Below, piece after piece: positions 43,621 through 55,266 of a stretch of 56,661 nt of DNA. Location: NCBI GenBank assembly GCA_023565505.1, contig JAIMBI010000023.1:1-56661 (forward strand). The letters are read 5' to 3'. The notes beneath the pieces are model-generated. The model had not been told where the DNA came from and did not search any database. It saw nothing but the letters and a program-made list of their open reading frames with translations. Origin of the DNA: Actinomycetes bacterium. Its GTDB lineage: Bacteria > Bacillota > Sulfobacillia > Sulfobacillales > JAIMBI01. Each line of letters begins with the position of its first letter. Position 1 is the stretch's first letter. The translations under genes were made by a program, and so were the position numbers.

Positions 43621-43811
43621 CTGAGCGTCCGGTTCACGCGCCCGGACTTCAGGCACTGCGTGCAGACGTACATCCGCACGATCTTGTCGCCCACCTTGAC
43701 GCGGACATGCTGCACGTTGGGCCGCCACGTCCGCTTGGTGTGCCGGTTCGAGTGGCTCACACGGTTGCCGTGCACCGTGGACTTGTGGCAGACCTCGCAG
43801 TAGTAGGCCAC
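43617..43811 (-). CDS. rpmB: 50S ribosomal protein L28, zinc type
   Basis: This 64-residue L28 has YYCEVCHKSTVHGN and YVCTQCLKSGRV, the two CxxC pairs of the zinc-binding C+ form. Between them lies VSHSNRHTKRTWRPNVQ, the rRNA-binding core. The GTG start at 43811 has AAAGGGG eight bases upstream. It is on the strand opposite to its neighbours, as in Bacillus. Confidence 0.95.
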   Translation of the reverse strand: MAYYCEVCHKSTVHGNRVSHSNRHTKRTWRPNVQHVRVKVGDKIVRMYVCTQCLKSGRVNRTLS

Positions 43812-43844
43812 CGGAGTACCCCTTTCCTGGCCGAAGCCGCCCGT

Positions 43845-43874
43845 ACTATACCACAGCCCGGCCGACAGCGTAAA
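43845..43874 (-). promoter_or_regulatory. Predicted rpmB promoter
   Basis: Minus strand TTTACG (43869-43874), 18-base spacer, TATAGT (43845-43850), 34 bases upstream of the rpmB start. Confidence 0.55.
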
Positions 43875-43981
43875 GCCGACCGCGGCCGGACCTACGTCGA
43901 GGGGCGGGACCCCGGGAGCGGTCCCCGCGGGACGCGCCGGCCGTGGTATGGTGGGGACAAGAACCACGGACGACGGGAGCG

Positions 43982-45397
43982 ATGCCGTTGGCGACGGAGC
44001 GGACGGAACCGGCCCCCGTGGCGGCTCGGGTCGACGCCGCGCTCTGGCGGGCCTGGTGGCGGGCGGCCGGGGAGGCGGTAGCGGCCTGGGCGGACACGCT
44101 GGACGCGTTGAACGTCTTTCCCGTGCCCGACCGCGACACCGGCAAGAACCTCCGCGCGACCCTGCACGCAGGCCTGGCGGCGCTGGAGGCGGAGCGGAGC
44201 GACGCCGTCCCCGTCCTCGGCCGGGCGCTCGCCCGCGGGGCGCTGGAGGGGGCGCGCGGCAACTCCGGGACCATCCTGTCCCAGTGGATTCGGGGCGTCG
44301 TCGAGGGACTGGCCGGCGCCGACGACCCCGGGGCGCTGGCGCGGGCGCTGGCGCGCGGTGCCGCGACGGCACGGGCCCAGGTCCTCGAGCCGGTGGACGG
44401 CACCATGCTGACGGTGATGGAGGCGGCGGCCCGCGCCGCCGCCGGCGGCACGGTGGACGCGGTGGTGAAGCAGGCCTTGGCGGCGGCCGAGGTCGCGCTC
44501 GCCGAGACGCCGGGGCGTCTTTCGGTCCTCGCCCGCCACGGCGTCGTCGACGCCGGCGCGCTCGGGTGGGTCCTGATCCTCCGGGCGTGGGCCGGCGTGC
44601 TGGCGGGCGACCCCACGCCGCCGCCGCGGCCGACCGTCGCCCCGCCTCCCGCAGCGGCGCCCTCGGCGGAGCCCGTGGACTGGGCCCATCCCTACGAGAT
44701 CCAGGCCGTTCTCGGACCCGGCGGGGCGGACATCGCAGCCGTCAAGGCGGCGGGCGCGGCGTGGGGCGACTCCCTGGTGGTGGGCCACGACCTCGACGGC
44801 CGCATCCGCGTGCACGTCCACACCGCCGAGCCGCTGCCGGTGGTCGCGGCCCTGGCCCGCCTGGGGCCCATCCGGCGGCTGGAGTGGACGGACATGCGGC
44901 CCGACGCCGCCGGCACGCCGGCGGTGGTGGCGGCCCGCGCCTGGCAGCCCCTCCTCCGGGCGCTGGGTCTGGCACCGCTCGATCCCGCGCCGGTCCACGA
45001 CCGTCCCGGCGTGGTCTGGATCGCGCCGGAGTGTCCCCCCGCGGCCGCCCTGGGCGTGGAGGGAATCGGGGCGGCGGTGCGGGCGACCCTGGCCTACGAC
45101 CCGGAGGAGCCGTGGGCCGGCGCGCGGGACCGCCTGGGGCGCCTGGTCGCCGGCTGGCGGGACCTCGTGATCACCAAGGAGGCGCGGGGGTATCGGCCCG
45201 CGGGCGGCGAGCCGCTGTCGCTCGAGGCCCTTGCGCCGGTCGTCGAGGCCTGGGTGCGGTCCGGCGGGAGCGTGACGGTTCTCCTGGGTCCGGAGGTCAC
45301 GCCCGAGGAGGCGCGGTGGTGGGCGGTCCGGCTCCCGGCGGGCGACGTCCTGACGGTGGAGGAGAGTCCGGCGTGGGCCGTACTGGTGCGCGAGTAG
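43982..45397 (+). CDS. DhaL/FakA-like kinase subunit (YloV family)
   Basis: This 471-residue protein has a dihydroxyacetone-kinase-like (DhaL) domain: LNVFPVPDRDTGKNL, ARGNSGTILSQWIRG, PVDGTMLTVM and ARHGVVDAGALGW. FakA/YloV phosphorylates fatty acids held by FakB. The aspartates of the ATP-metal loop (consensus PDGDTGTN) are kept, but G and T are replaced by R and K. The protein is shorter than the usual 550 residues. The asp23-like gene that normally precedes yloV is absent. The start is ATG 43982 with GGGAG only two bases away; TTG 43988 fits the SD better. recG overlaps its end by 25 bases. Confidence 0.82.
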   Translation: MPLATERTEPAPVAARVDAALWRAWWRAAGEAVAAWADTLDALNVFPVPDRDTGKNLRATLHAGLAALEAERSDAVPVLGRALARGALEGARGNSGTILSQWIRGVVEGLAGADDPGALARALARGAATARAQVLEPVDGTMLTVMEAAARAAAGGTVDAVVKQALAAAEVALAETPGRLSVLARHGVVDAGALGWVLILRAWAGVLAGDPTPPPRPTVAPPPAAAPSAEPVDWAHPYEIQAVLGPGGADIAAVKAAGAAWGDSLVVGHDLDGRIRVHVHTAEPLPVVAALARLGPIRRLEWTDMRPDAAGTPAVVAARAWQPLLRALGLAPLDPAPVHDRPGVVWIAPECPPAAALGVEGIGAAVRATLAYDPEEPWAGARDRLGRLVAGWRDLVITKEARGYRPAGGEPLSLEALAPVVEAWVRSGGSVTVLLGPEVTPEEARWWAVRLPAGDVLTVEESPAWAVLVRE

Positions 45398-47442
45398 CCC
45401 TGGGGGACCCGGTCGCGCGCCTCAAGGGCGTGGGACCGCGGCGGGCCGCCGACCTTGCCCGCCTGGGCGTCGAGCGGGCGGAGGACCTGCTGACCCTGTG
45501 GCCGCGCCGGCACGAGGACCGCAGCCGGGTCGTGCCCATCGGCCTCCTCGGCGTGGGGATGACCGCGACGGTGGTGGCGCGGGTCGCCGACGTGCGCACG
45601 CGCTACGTCCCGGGACGGGACGTGCTGGCCACGGTGACCGTCACGGACGGGACCGGCGTGCTCGACGTCGTGTTCTTCCACGCGCGCTACCTGGCGCGCC
45701 ACTTCGTGCCGGGCCGGCTGTACGTCTTCTCCGGCCGGGTCGACCGCCGCGGCCATCGCCTCAGCATGGCGCATCCCGCCTGGGAGGCCACGGACGAGGA
45801 AGGCACGGCGGCCGGCATCGTCCCGGTCTACCCGCTCGCGGGCGAGCTCACCCAGCGCTGGCTGAGGGCCCTGATGGCCCAGGTGGTGCCGGACCTGGCC
45901 GCCCAGACCGCGGATCCCCTGCCGGAGCGGATCCGCCGGGAGCTCGGATTGCCTCCGCGCCCCTGGGCCCTGACCACCCTGCACTTTCCCCGGTCGCTGG
46001 AGGACAAGGAACGGGCCCGGGCCCGCCTGGTTTTCGACGAAGTCCTGGTGCTGGCGCTGGGGGTCCAATGGCTCCGCCTTCGGGAGGGCGGGCAGGGGGG
46101 GCCGGGCGTCGCCCAGCGGCCCGACGGGCCGACGGTGCGTCGTCTTCTGGCCCAGCTCCCGTTCGCGCTCACGCCGGGGCAGCAGCGGGCCTGGGAGGAG
46201 ATCGCCCGGGATTTGGCCCGTCCGGTCCCGATGGCCCGCCTCCTGCAGGGGGACGTGGGCTCGGGCAAGACGGTGCTCGCCGCCCTGGCGTGCTGTGCCG
46301 CCGTCGACGCCGGCGGGCAGGCGGCCGTGATGGCGCCGACCGAGTTGCTCGCCGACCAGCAGGCGATGGTCCTCCGGCGTTGGCTGGAGCCGCTCGGCGT
46401 GACGGTGGCGCGCCTGACCGGCCACGAGGGGCCCCGGTCCCCGGTCCGCCGGGCGGTGGCCGAGGGGCGGGCGGCGGTAGTCGTGGGCACCCAGGCCCTC
46501 ATCCAGGAGGGCGTCCGGTTCGCCGACCTGACCTTGGTCGTGGTGGACGAGCAGCACCGCTTCGGCGTCCGCCAGCGTTCCCGCCTGACCAGCAAGGGCC
46601 GGTATCCCGACCTCCTGGTGATGACCGCCACCCCGATCCCGCGGACCCTCGCCCTGACCATCTACGGCGACCTCGAGCGATCGGTGATCGACGACCTGCC
46701 GCCCGGCCGCCGGCCGGTCAAGACCGTCCGGGTCGACCAGCGGCACCGCCGCGTGGCCTACGAGGCGGTGCGGGCCGCCGTGCGGCGCGGCGAGCAGGCC
46801 TACGTCGTGTGTCCCTTCGTGGAGGAATCGGAGGGACGGTCGGCCCGGAACGCCGTGGGCCTGTACGAGGGCATGCGCCGGGTCGGCGGCTGGCGCCTCG
46901 GTCTGCTGCACGGGCGGATGCCGCCGGCCGAGAAGGAAGCCGTCATGGAGCGGTTCCGCCAGGGAGCCATCGATGTGCTGGTGGCCACGTCCATCGTGGA
47001 AGTGGGCGTGGACGTGCCCAATGCGACCGTCATGGTCATCGAGGACGCCGACCGGTTCGGCTTGGCCCAGCTGCACCAGCTGCGCGGCCGCGTGGGGCGC
47101 GGGACGGTGCCGGGCACCTGCTATCTGGTGGCCGACCCGGGATCGGAGGAGACCGAGGCCCGGCTCAAGGCCCTGGTGGAACTCCACGACGGGTTGGCCC
47201 TGGCGGAGGCGGATCTCCGCATCCGCGGTCCGGGAGAGGTCCTGGGTCTGCGCCAGCATGGGCTGGCGGGGTTCCAGCTGGCGGATCCCATCCGGGATCT
47301 CGACGCCCTCCAACGGGCCCGCGCTTTGGCCCGCGAGATCCTGGCCGGCGATCCGGAACTCCGGGACCCCGAGCACGCCGAGCTCCGACGCTTGGTCCTG
47401 GACGCGTTGGGCCAGGCCGTGCCCGCGAGCATCCTGCACTGA
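45373..47442 (+). CDS. recG: ATP-dependent DNA helicase RecG
   Basis: This 689-residue fork-reversal helicase starts with the wedge/OB region (LKGVGPRRAADLARLGV). Helicase motifs: LLQGDVGSGKTVLAAL (I), VVDEQHRFGVRQR (II, DEQH), MTATPIPRTLALTIYGDL (III), VATSIVEVGVDVPNATVMVI (V) and QLRGRVGRG (VI). The C-terminal wedge-contact segment GPGEVLGLRQHGL is present. The chosen GTG at 45373 lies eight bases after GGAGGAG inside the previous gene. Confidence 0.95.
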   Translation: MGRTGARVALGDPVARLKGVGPRRAADLARLGVERAEDLLTLWPRRHEDRSRVVPIGLLGVGMTATVVARVADVRTRYVPGRDVLATVTVTDGTGVLDVVFFHARYLARHFVPGRLYVFSGRVDRRGHRLSMAHPAWEATDEEGTAAGIVPVYPLAGELTQRWLRALMAQVVPDLAAQTADPLPERIRRELGLPPRPWALTTLHFPRSLEDKERARARLVFDEVLVLALGVQWLRLREGGQGGPGVAQRPDGPTVRRLLAQLPFALTPGQQRAWEEIARDLARPVPMARLLQGDVGSGKTVLAALACCAAVDAGGQAAVMAPTELLADQQAMVLRRWLEPLGVTVARLTGHEGPRSPVRRAVAEGRAAVVVGTQALIQEGVRFADLTLVVVDEQHRFGVRQRSRLTSKGRYPDLLVMTATPIPRTLALTIYGDLERSVIDDLPPGRRPVKTVRVDQRHRRVAYEAVRAAVRRGEQAYVVCPFVEESEGRSARNAVGLYEGMRRVGGWRLGLLHGRMPPAEKEAVMERFRQGAIDVLVATSIVEVGVDVPNATVMVIEDADRFGLAQLHQLRGRVGRGTVPGTCYLVADPGSEETEARLKALVELHDGLALAEADLRIRGPGEVLGLRQHGLAGFQLADPIRDLDALQRARALAREILAGDPELRDPEHAELRRLVLDALGQAVPASILH

Positions 47443-47485
47443 CGGGCCGGCGGTCGGGCGTACGAAGGAATCGGGAGGCGATCCG

Positions 47486-47791
47486 ATGGGCGACCTGGTC
47501 CCGTGTCCTCCGGGCTGGCGCGAGGAGGACGGAGCCCTGGTGCGCGAGTGGACCTGGCCCACGTTCCGCGCCGCGATCCGGTTCGTCGACCAGATCGCGG
47601 ACGTGGCCGAGGCCCTGGACCACCACCCGGATATCGACATCCGCTGGGTGCGGACCCGCCTTGCGCTCCGGACGCACGCCGTCGGGCGCATCACCGGGCG
47701 GGACTTGGAATTGGCGGCGGCGATCAACGAGGTGGCGGACCGACTCCGGGCGGAGGCAGGGGGACCGGGTCAGTCCGCCCCGGTCGACTGA
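47486..47791 (+). CDS. Pterin-4a-carbinolamine dehydratase
   Basis: This 101-residue PCD/DCoH-fold protein reads TFRAAIRFVDQIADVAEALDHHPDIDIRW, with the catalytic HHP motif and the following THAVGRITGRDLELAAAINEV. It dehydrates 4a-hydroxy-tetrahydropterin and may support phenylalanine hydroxylase or molybdopterin metabolism, neither seen here. GGGAGG precedes the ATG. Its end overlaps the convergent thioesterase by 22 bases. Confidence 0.9.
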   Translation: MGDLVPCPPGWREEDGALVREWTWPTFRAAIRFVDQIADVAEALDHHPDIDIRWVRTRLALRTHAVGRITGRDLELAAAINEVADRLRAEAGGPGQSAPVD

Positions 47792-48195
47792 CGCCGGCGT
47801 TCGAGCGCCTGGCGCAAGTCGTCAGGCCACGGACGGGCCCGCCGCTCCCGCCGGTCGATCAGGGCGGCGACCAGTTCGCTGGTGGCCGCGACGGCGCCGT
47901 CCGCTCGGCGGCGCATCACGTGGCGGAAACGGACCGTCTTGGCGGTAATTTCCAACACCGCGGTGGTGATCTCCACCACCGTGCCGGCGAACAGCTCCTG
48001 CTGGTATTCGTTATGCTGCACCAGAGCCGCCATGCCGAGACCTTCCAGCTCCATCCGCCGCGCGCTCAGGCCGAAGGACTCGAAGAACGCCCACGAGGCT
48101 TGATCGAACATGGCGACGTAGTGCTGCACGTTCATATGCCCCATGTGGTCGAGATGATGCGGGTAGACGGTTCCGACATACGTGACGGCGGTAAT
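47770..48195 (-). CDS. Hotdog-fold acyl-CoA thioesterase (4HBT), apparent ATT start
   Basis: This 141-residue YbgC/FcbC-like thioesterase has VYPHHLDHMGHMNVQHYVAMFDQA, including the D-x-x-G-H-x-N active site. A QHNEYQQELFAGTVVEI segment follows. The first ATG (48144) would remove the first beta-strand and the conserved LDH. An ATT at 48195 has GGAGG seven bases upstream and gives the full N-terminus (TAVTYVGTVYPHHLDHMG). I take ATT as the start. Substrate unknown. Confidence 0.8.
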   Translation of the reverse strand: MTAVTYVGTVYPHHLDHMGHMNVQHYVAMFDQASWAFFESFGLSARRMELEGLGMAALVQHNEYQQELFAGTVVEITTAVLEITAKTVRFRHVMRRRADGAVAATSELVAALIDRRERRARPWPDDLRQALERRRQSTGAD

Positions 48196-48308
48196 GGTGG
48201 ATCCTCCCCCTTCTGTCCGTGGGCCGGACGGCCCCTCCCATCATCCCACAACCGGTCGCCGCCCGTCTTCCGAAGAAGCGGCGGCCGCGTGTTTCCGGCC
48301 GGGGGCCC

Positions 48309-48329
48309 GCCGGCCTGCCGCAGGCCGGC
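48309..48329. repeat. Perfect GC hairpin upstream of the trp promoter
   Basis: GCCGGCCTGC-C-GCAGGCCGGC, a ten-base stem with a one-base loop. No T-run. It lies in the 229-base gap (48196-48424) between the thioesterase and trp promoter, which otherwise holds no gene. Confidence 0.5.
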
Positions 48330-48424
48330 TCAGAGCTCCCGAGCGGCCGGCCGCCGGGACGGCCGGGCGGAAGACCTGCCCCGGCTCCGCCGGTGGAGGG
48401 AGGGGGGGACGGCGTCGACACGCA

Positions 48425-48454
48425 TTGACGACGGCGGGGCGGGGTGGCTACAAT
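48425..48454 (+). promoter_or_regulatory. Predicted trp operon promoter
   Basis: TTGACG (48425-48430), 18-base spacer, TACAAT (48449-48454), just upstream of the T-box leader. Confidence 0.7.
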
Positions 48455-48460
48455 GGACGG

Positions 48461-48736
48461 CAACAAACGCGATGACCGGAACGAGTACCCGGGGAAGGAC
48501 CGCAAGCGAGCCGGCGACGGTGGAAGGCCGGTGGGAGATACCCGGCGAATGGATCCGCGAGCGGCCAACCGAGGCGCCGGAGCGGCGCGGTAGGCTTGGA
48601 CGGCCTCTTCCCCCGTTATCCCGGAAGGCGATATAAGGCCCGCGAGGGTCCGTATCGGCAGAGGGGCGCAAGCCCGAAGATGGGTGGCACCACGAAGGAC
48701 TCCTTCGTCCCATTGGGCGAAGGCGTTTTTGTTTTT
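48461..48736 (+). promoter_or_regulatory. Tryptophan T-box riboswitch and terminator
   Basis: The T-box sequence GATGGGTGGCACCACG lies at 48679-48694. ATGGG pairs with CCCAT (48708-48712) and ACGAAGGA pairs with TCCTTCGT (48701-48708) to form the antiterminator. The alternative terminator is CCTTCGTCC-CATT-GGGCGAAGG (48702-48723) followed by CGTTTTTGTTTTT. The stem I region includes ACGAGTA and GGTGGGAGA; GAATGGA at 48547-48553 contains the likely UGG specifier (48550-48552). Uncharged tRNA-Trp would permit trp transcription. The 5' end is estimated from the promoter. Confidence 0.9.
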
Positions 48737-48748
48737 GCGGAGGCGAGC

Positions 48749-50184
48749 GTGAACGCGTCCATGGAGCCGGTGGTGGCCCGACAGGCCGACCGTCCCTACT
48801 GGGCGGCGGCCTTGGAGTTTCCCGTCGACCAGGAAACGCCCATCACCGCGTTTTTGAAGTGTCGGCCGCTCGGCGCGCACACGCTGCTCGAGAGCGTCGC
48901 CGGCGACGAGAAGGTGGCCCGCTACTCCTTCGTGATGATCGGCCGCCTGGCGACTCTGGTCGAGCAAGACGGGCGTGCCGTCTTGGCGGGGGAGGCGGGA
49001 CGGCTGGAGGGTACCCATCCCGTGGCCCTGCTGCGGGCGGGGGTGGCCGCCTACCGGGCACCCGTCCCCCCAGGCCTGGACCTGCCTTACACCGGCGGGC
49101 CGGTGGGCTTCTTCGCCTACGACTGGGTGCGCACGCTGGAACGCCTGCCGAGCCGGCATCCGCCGGTTGCGCCGGGTTGGTATTGGACGTGGCCGGAGAC
49201 GGTCCTGGCGTTCGATCATCGGCGCCAGAGCCTGACCATTGTCGCCCAGTCCCGGCCGGAGGCCGGCCTGGAAGGCCTCAAGACTCGCCTCGACCGCGTC
49301 CTGGCCGCCCTGGCGGCCCCTTTCGCGCCGACCGACACCCCGGCCCGCCGGACGGGGCCGGTGCGGAGCAACATCGCACCCGAGGCCTACCGGACCATGG
49401 TCCGCCGTGCCCAGGACTACATCGTCGCCGGCGACGCCTTCCAGGTAGTGGTCTCCCAGAAGCTCTCGGCTCCGGTGGAAGGGGATCCCTTCGGGTTCTA
49501 CCGGCGGCTCCGTCGGCTCAATCCCTCGCCCTACCTCTTCTATCTCGAGGCGCCGGACCGGGTGCTGGTCGGCTCGTCGCCGGAGATGCTGGTCCGCGTG
49601 CAGGGTCGCCGGGTCGAGACCCGGCCTATCGCCGGGACGGCGCCCCGGGGACGCACCCCCGAGGAGGACGACGCGCGCTGGGCCGCCTTGGTGGCCGACG
49701 AGAAGGAGCGGGCGGAGCACGTGATGCTGGTCGACCTGGGCCGCAACGACCTGGGGCGGGTCTGTCGCGCCGGCACGGTGCGCGTCCGCCGTCTCATGGT
49801 GCGGGAGCAGTACAGCCACGTCATCCACATCGTCTCCGAGGTGGAGGGGGAGCTCCAACCGGAACGGGACGCGCTCGACGCGCTGGCGGCGTGCTTCCCG
49901 GCCGGCACCCTGACCGGGGCGCCGAAGATCCGCGCCATGGAGATCATCGACGAGCTGGAGCCCGAGCGCCGGGGAGCCTACGGCGGCATTGTGGGCTACC
50001 TCTCGCACCAAGGTGACCTCGACACCTGTATCACCATCCGCACCCTGGAGGTCAGGGATGGACAGGCCACCGTCCAGGCCGGAGGCGGCGTGGTGGCGGA
50101 CTCGGACCCCGAGCGGGAGTACCAGGAGTCGCTCAACAAGGCGCAGGCGCTGGTCCGGGTCCTCGACGGAGAGGAGCGGTGGCG

Positions 50185-50188
<4 letters not shown>
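48749..50188 (+). CDS. trpE: Anthranilate synthase component I
   Basis: This 479-residue chorismate-utilising enzyme makes anthranilate with TrpG. FLKCRPLGAHTLLESVAG begins the domain; ESV here is the tryptophan-binding LLES motif. IVAGDAFQVVVSQKL, SPSPYLFYL-like NPSPYLFYLEAPD, PIAGTAPRGRTPEED, DLGRNDLGRV and GTLTGAPKIRAMEI follow, and GGIVGYLSHQGD ends it. The GTG at 48749 is five bases after GGAGG; ATG 48761 is an alternative. It overlaps trpG by four bases. Confidence 0.95.
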
Positions 50189-50747
<559 letters not shown>

Positions 50748-50751
<4 letters not shown>

Positions 50752-51758
50752 CCCGGGAACTCTTCGAACATCTGGCCGCGGGCGGCACCCTGTCCGCGGA
50801 CGCGGCCGCCGCGGTGATGGGCAGCATCATGGACGGCGAAGCCACCCCGAGCCAGATCGGGGCGCTCCTGATGGCCCTGACCCTCAGAGGGGAGACGGTC
50901 GACGAACTCGCCGGCTTCGCCCGCGCCATGCGCGCCCGGGCCACCGCCGTGCCGGTGCGTCGCCGGCCGGTGCTCGACACCTGCGGGACCGGCGGCGACG
51001 GCAGCGGCAGTCTCAACGTGTCCACCCTCGCGGCCTTCGTGGCGGCCGCGGCGGGCATCCCCGTGGCCAAGCACGGCAACCGTTCGGTGTCGTCCCGGAG
51101 CGGGAGCGCCGACTTGTTGGAGGCCCTGGGCATCCCGATGCCCACGGATCCCGAGGCCGTGGGGCGTCTCGTGGACGAGCGGGGGTTCGCCTTCCTCTTC
51201 GCCCCGGCGTTCCATCCGTCGATGCGGCACGCCATGCCCACGCGCCGCGAGCTGGGCATCCGCACCGTGTTCAACCTCCTCGGGCCCCTGACCAACCCCG
51301 CCGGCGCCGAGCGGCAGCTCCTCGGCGTCTACGCGTCCCGCTGGGTGGAACCCGTGGCCCGCGTGCTGAGCCAGCTCGGGACGGAGCGGGCCCTTGTCGT
51401 CCACGGGAACGGGTGGGACGAGGTGGCGCTCACCGGCCCGACCGTGGTGGCCGAGGTCGACGGCCCCACGGTGCGCACGTACGAAGTGACGCCCGAGCAA
51501 TTCGGTTTCCGCCGGGTGCACCCGGACCAGCTCCGCGGAGGCGACCCGGCCACGAACGCCCGCCTGGCGGAGGCCGTGCTGGAGGGGGAGCCAGGACCGC
51601 TCGCGGACTTCGTGGCGCTCAACGGGGGGTTCGCCCTGTATGCCGGGGGGGCGGTGCCGAGCCCGGCGGCGGGAGTGGCCGAGGCCCGCCGCCTGCTGCA
51701 GAGCGGCGCCGTGGCCCGCTTGGTGCGGACCCTGCGGGACGGGGGCGCTCGTCCGTGA
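50748..51758 (+). CDS. trpD: Anthranilate phosphoribosyltransferase
   Basis: This 336-residue enzyme joins anthranilate to PRPP. DTCGTGGDGSGSLNVST is the PRPP loop, KHGNRSVSSRSGSAD binds phosphate and metal, and NLLGPLTNPAGA and VVHGNGWDE are conserved. It overlaps trpG by four bases and trpC by four bases. Confidence 0.95.
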
Positions 51759-52534
51759 CCGGCTTTCTGGAGCGGATCCGCCCCCTGGCCCAAAGCCGGG
51801 CGGCGGCCGCCCGCAGGAATGAGGGGCGATTCATGGCGGCCCTCCGGGAGCGGCCGGCGCCGCCCGACTTCCTCGACGCCCTCCGCCGACCGCCGTTCGC
51901 CGTCATTGCGGAGGCGAAGGAACGCTCGCCGTCCCGCGGGCGGCTGGAGACCGGCGTCTACGACCCGGTGGCCCGCGCCCGGGGCTACCAGGCCGCCGGT
52001 GCCGACGCGCTCTCGGTGCTCACCGAGCCGGAGTTCTTCGGCGGCAGCCTGGCCCACCTGGCGGCGGTGGCGGAGGCGGTGGCGCTGCCCGTCCTGCGTA
52101 AGGACTTCCTCCTGGACCCGGCCCAAGTCGCCGAGGCCCGGGCCCACGGCGCGGCGGCCGTGCTGCTTATCGTCCGGCTGCTCGCCCCCGGAGCTCTCCG
52201 GGAGATGCTCGACGCGGCGCAGCGATTGGCCGTTGCCGCCCTGGTGGAGGTCCATACGGCCGGGGAACTGGAGACGGCGCTCGAGGCCGGGGCGGTCCTG
52301 GTCGGCGTCAACAACCGGGACCTGGACACCTTCACCACCGATGTCGGCCGTTGCCTGGCGCTGGCTTCCTCCATCCCCCCGGACCGTCTGGCGGTGGCGG
52401 AGAGCGGCCTCCGCACCCCGGAGGACCTCGCCGCCGTCCGGGCGGCGGGCTACCGGGCGGCCCTCATCGGCGAGAGTTTCATGACCGGCGGGGCCGGGCT
52501 GTGGGAGATGGTGCGGGCATGGCGGTCGTCGTGA
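51755..52534 (+). CDS. trpC: Indole-3-glycerol phosphate synthase
   Basis: This 259-residue TIM barrel shows [15 protein letters not shown] (catalytic lysine), [45 protein letters not shown] and AESGL. The GTG start at 51755 overlaps the trpD stop. It overlaps trpF by 16 bases. Confidence 0.95.
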   Translation: MTGFLERIRPLAQSRAAAARRNEGRFMAALRERPAPPDFLDALRRPPFAVIAEAKERSPSRGRLETGVYDPVARARGYQAAGADALSVLTEPEFFGGSLAHLAAVAEAVALPVLRKDFLLDPAQVAEARAHGAAAVLLIVRLLAPGALREMLDAAQRLAVAALVEVHTAGELETALEAGAVLVGVNNRDLDTFTTDVGRCLALASSIPPDRLAVAESGLRTPEDLAAVRAAGYRAALIGESFMTGGAGLWEMVRAWRSS

Positions 52535-53081
52535 AGATCTGCGGCGTGCGGGACCTCCCGACGGCCACCCTCGCGCTGGCGGCCGGGGCCGACTGGGTCG
52601 GCGTGGTGCTCGCGCCCACGCGCCGCCGGGTCGACTGGAACACCGCCGCGGACATCGTCCGGGCTCATCCGGGGCGGATCGTGGCCGTCGTCAAGGACGT
52701 ACCGGACGACCTCTTCGACCGCCTCTGGACGCTGCCCTGGGGCGGCCTGCAGGTCTACGACCGGGATCCCGACGCGTGGATCCCGCGGGCCCGGGCGCGG
52801 GGCTGGCTCACCATCCGTCCGGGCCGGCGCGCCGCCGATCGCGGCGGGGCGGACGTGTTGCTCCTAGAACCCCCCGAACCGGGCCAGGGGCGGCCGCTGG
52901 ACTGGGAGGCCGTCCCGGCACCGGACCGTCCCTTCTGGCTGGCCGGCGGCCTCCGTCCGGACAACGTCCGCCGGGCCCTGGCCGCCCTGAACCCGGACGG
53001 CGTCGATGTCTCGAGCGGCGTGGAACGCGACGGACACAAGGACCCGGCCCTCATCCGGCTGTTCATCGAGGAGGTCAAGGC

Positions 53082-53094
<13 letters not shown>
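52519..53094 (+). CDS. trpF: Phosphoribosylanthranilate isomerase
   Basis: This 191-residue TIM barrel begins [13 protein letters not shown] (catalytic cysteine) and has [28 protein letters not shown] and [20 protein letters not shown] (catalytic aspartate and phosphate site). It is slightly short of the usual 200-210 residues. ATG 52519 lies inside trpC. Confidence 0.94.
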
Positions 53095-54282
<1,188 letters not shown>

Positions 54283-54293
<11 letters not shown>

Positions 54294-55122
54294 AGCGGTC
54301 CGCCCCGCCGGGGGAGATCGGGTGGCGGCCGCTTTCCGCCGCGGCCGGCCCGTGCTGATCCCCTACGTGACCGCGGGCCATCCGCGCCTGGACGCGCTGC
54401 CCGCCATGATCCGGGCCGCCCGGGAAGCCGGGGCCGACCTGATGGAAGTGGGCCTGCCGTTCTCGGATCCGCTCGCCGACGGTCCGGTGCTGCAGGCGGC
54501 GGCCGCCCGGGCGCTGGCGCAGGGCGTCACCGTGGACCAGGTGTTCGCGGCGTTGAGCGCGGCGCGTGACGTCGGCTTGCCGCTGTTGCTGTTGACCTAC
54601 GTCAACCCGGTCCTGGCCCGCGGGCCGGAGCGCTTCCTCGAGGAGGCCCGGGCCGCCGGCGTGGACGGCCTCATCGTCCCGGACCTGCCGTGGGCCGAAG
54701 CCCGCGACCTGGAACGGGCCGCCCGGGCCCGGGGGATGGTACTGGTCCCGATGGCCGCGCCCACCTCCACGGATGCCCACCTCAAGGCGATCCGGCGGGC
54801 CCGCGGCTTCGTCTACGGGGTCTCCGTGACCGGCGTGACGGGCGTCCGCGCGACTCTGGACCCCGCGAGCCTGGCCTTCGCGGCCCGGCTGAAGGCGGCG
54901 CTGCCGCTGCCGGTGGCCATCGGGTTCGGGATCGGGACGCCCGAACAGGCCCGGGCGGTGGCGCAGGTGGCCGACGGCGTCATCGTCGGGAGCGCCTTGG
55001 TCCGGGCGCTCGAGGCGGATCCGGACGACGCGCCGGGCGTCGTCCGGCGGGTGGTCGGCGCCTTCCGGACGGCGCTCGACGCGGAGGCCGCGGGCAGTCC
55101 GGCGGCTGGACGCGACTTGTAA
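54283..55122 (+). CDS. trpA: Tryptophan synthase alpha subunit
   Basis: This 279-residue TIM barrel cleaves indole-3-glycerol phosphate. [29 protein letters not shown] (catalytic glutamate), [11 protein letters not shown] (catalytic aspartate), [13 protein letters not shown] and [10 protein letters not shown] are standard. ATG 54283 follows GGAGG by eight bases. It ends the complete trpEGDCFBA operon. Confidence 0.95.
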
Positions 55123-55184
55123 GGCAGGAAGTGGCAGTACTGGCACGATGTCGCAAAGGACTTAAGGCGGCCGGGCACGAAGAC

Positions 55185-55228
55185 AGCTCCTCAAAACCGG
55201 GGGATCTCGCCAGACCCGAGGAGGAGCT
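55185..55228 (+). terminator. Long-loop inverted repeat downstream of trpA
   Basis: AGCTCCTC (55185-55192) and GAGGAGCT (55221-55228) pair across a 28-base loop and are followed by TTAG. It may be the trp operon terminator or lie near the left end of the insertion sequence. The rest of 55123-55266 shows no gene. Confidence 0.4.
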
Positions 55229-55266
55229 TTAGCGGGAGCGTCGCGCAAGCCGCCTCCGTTGAGGGC

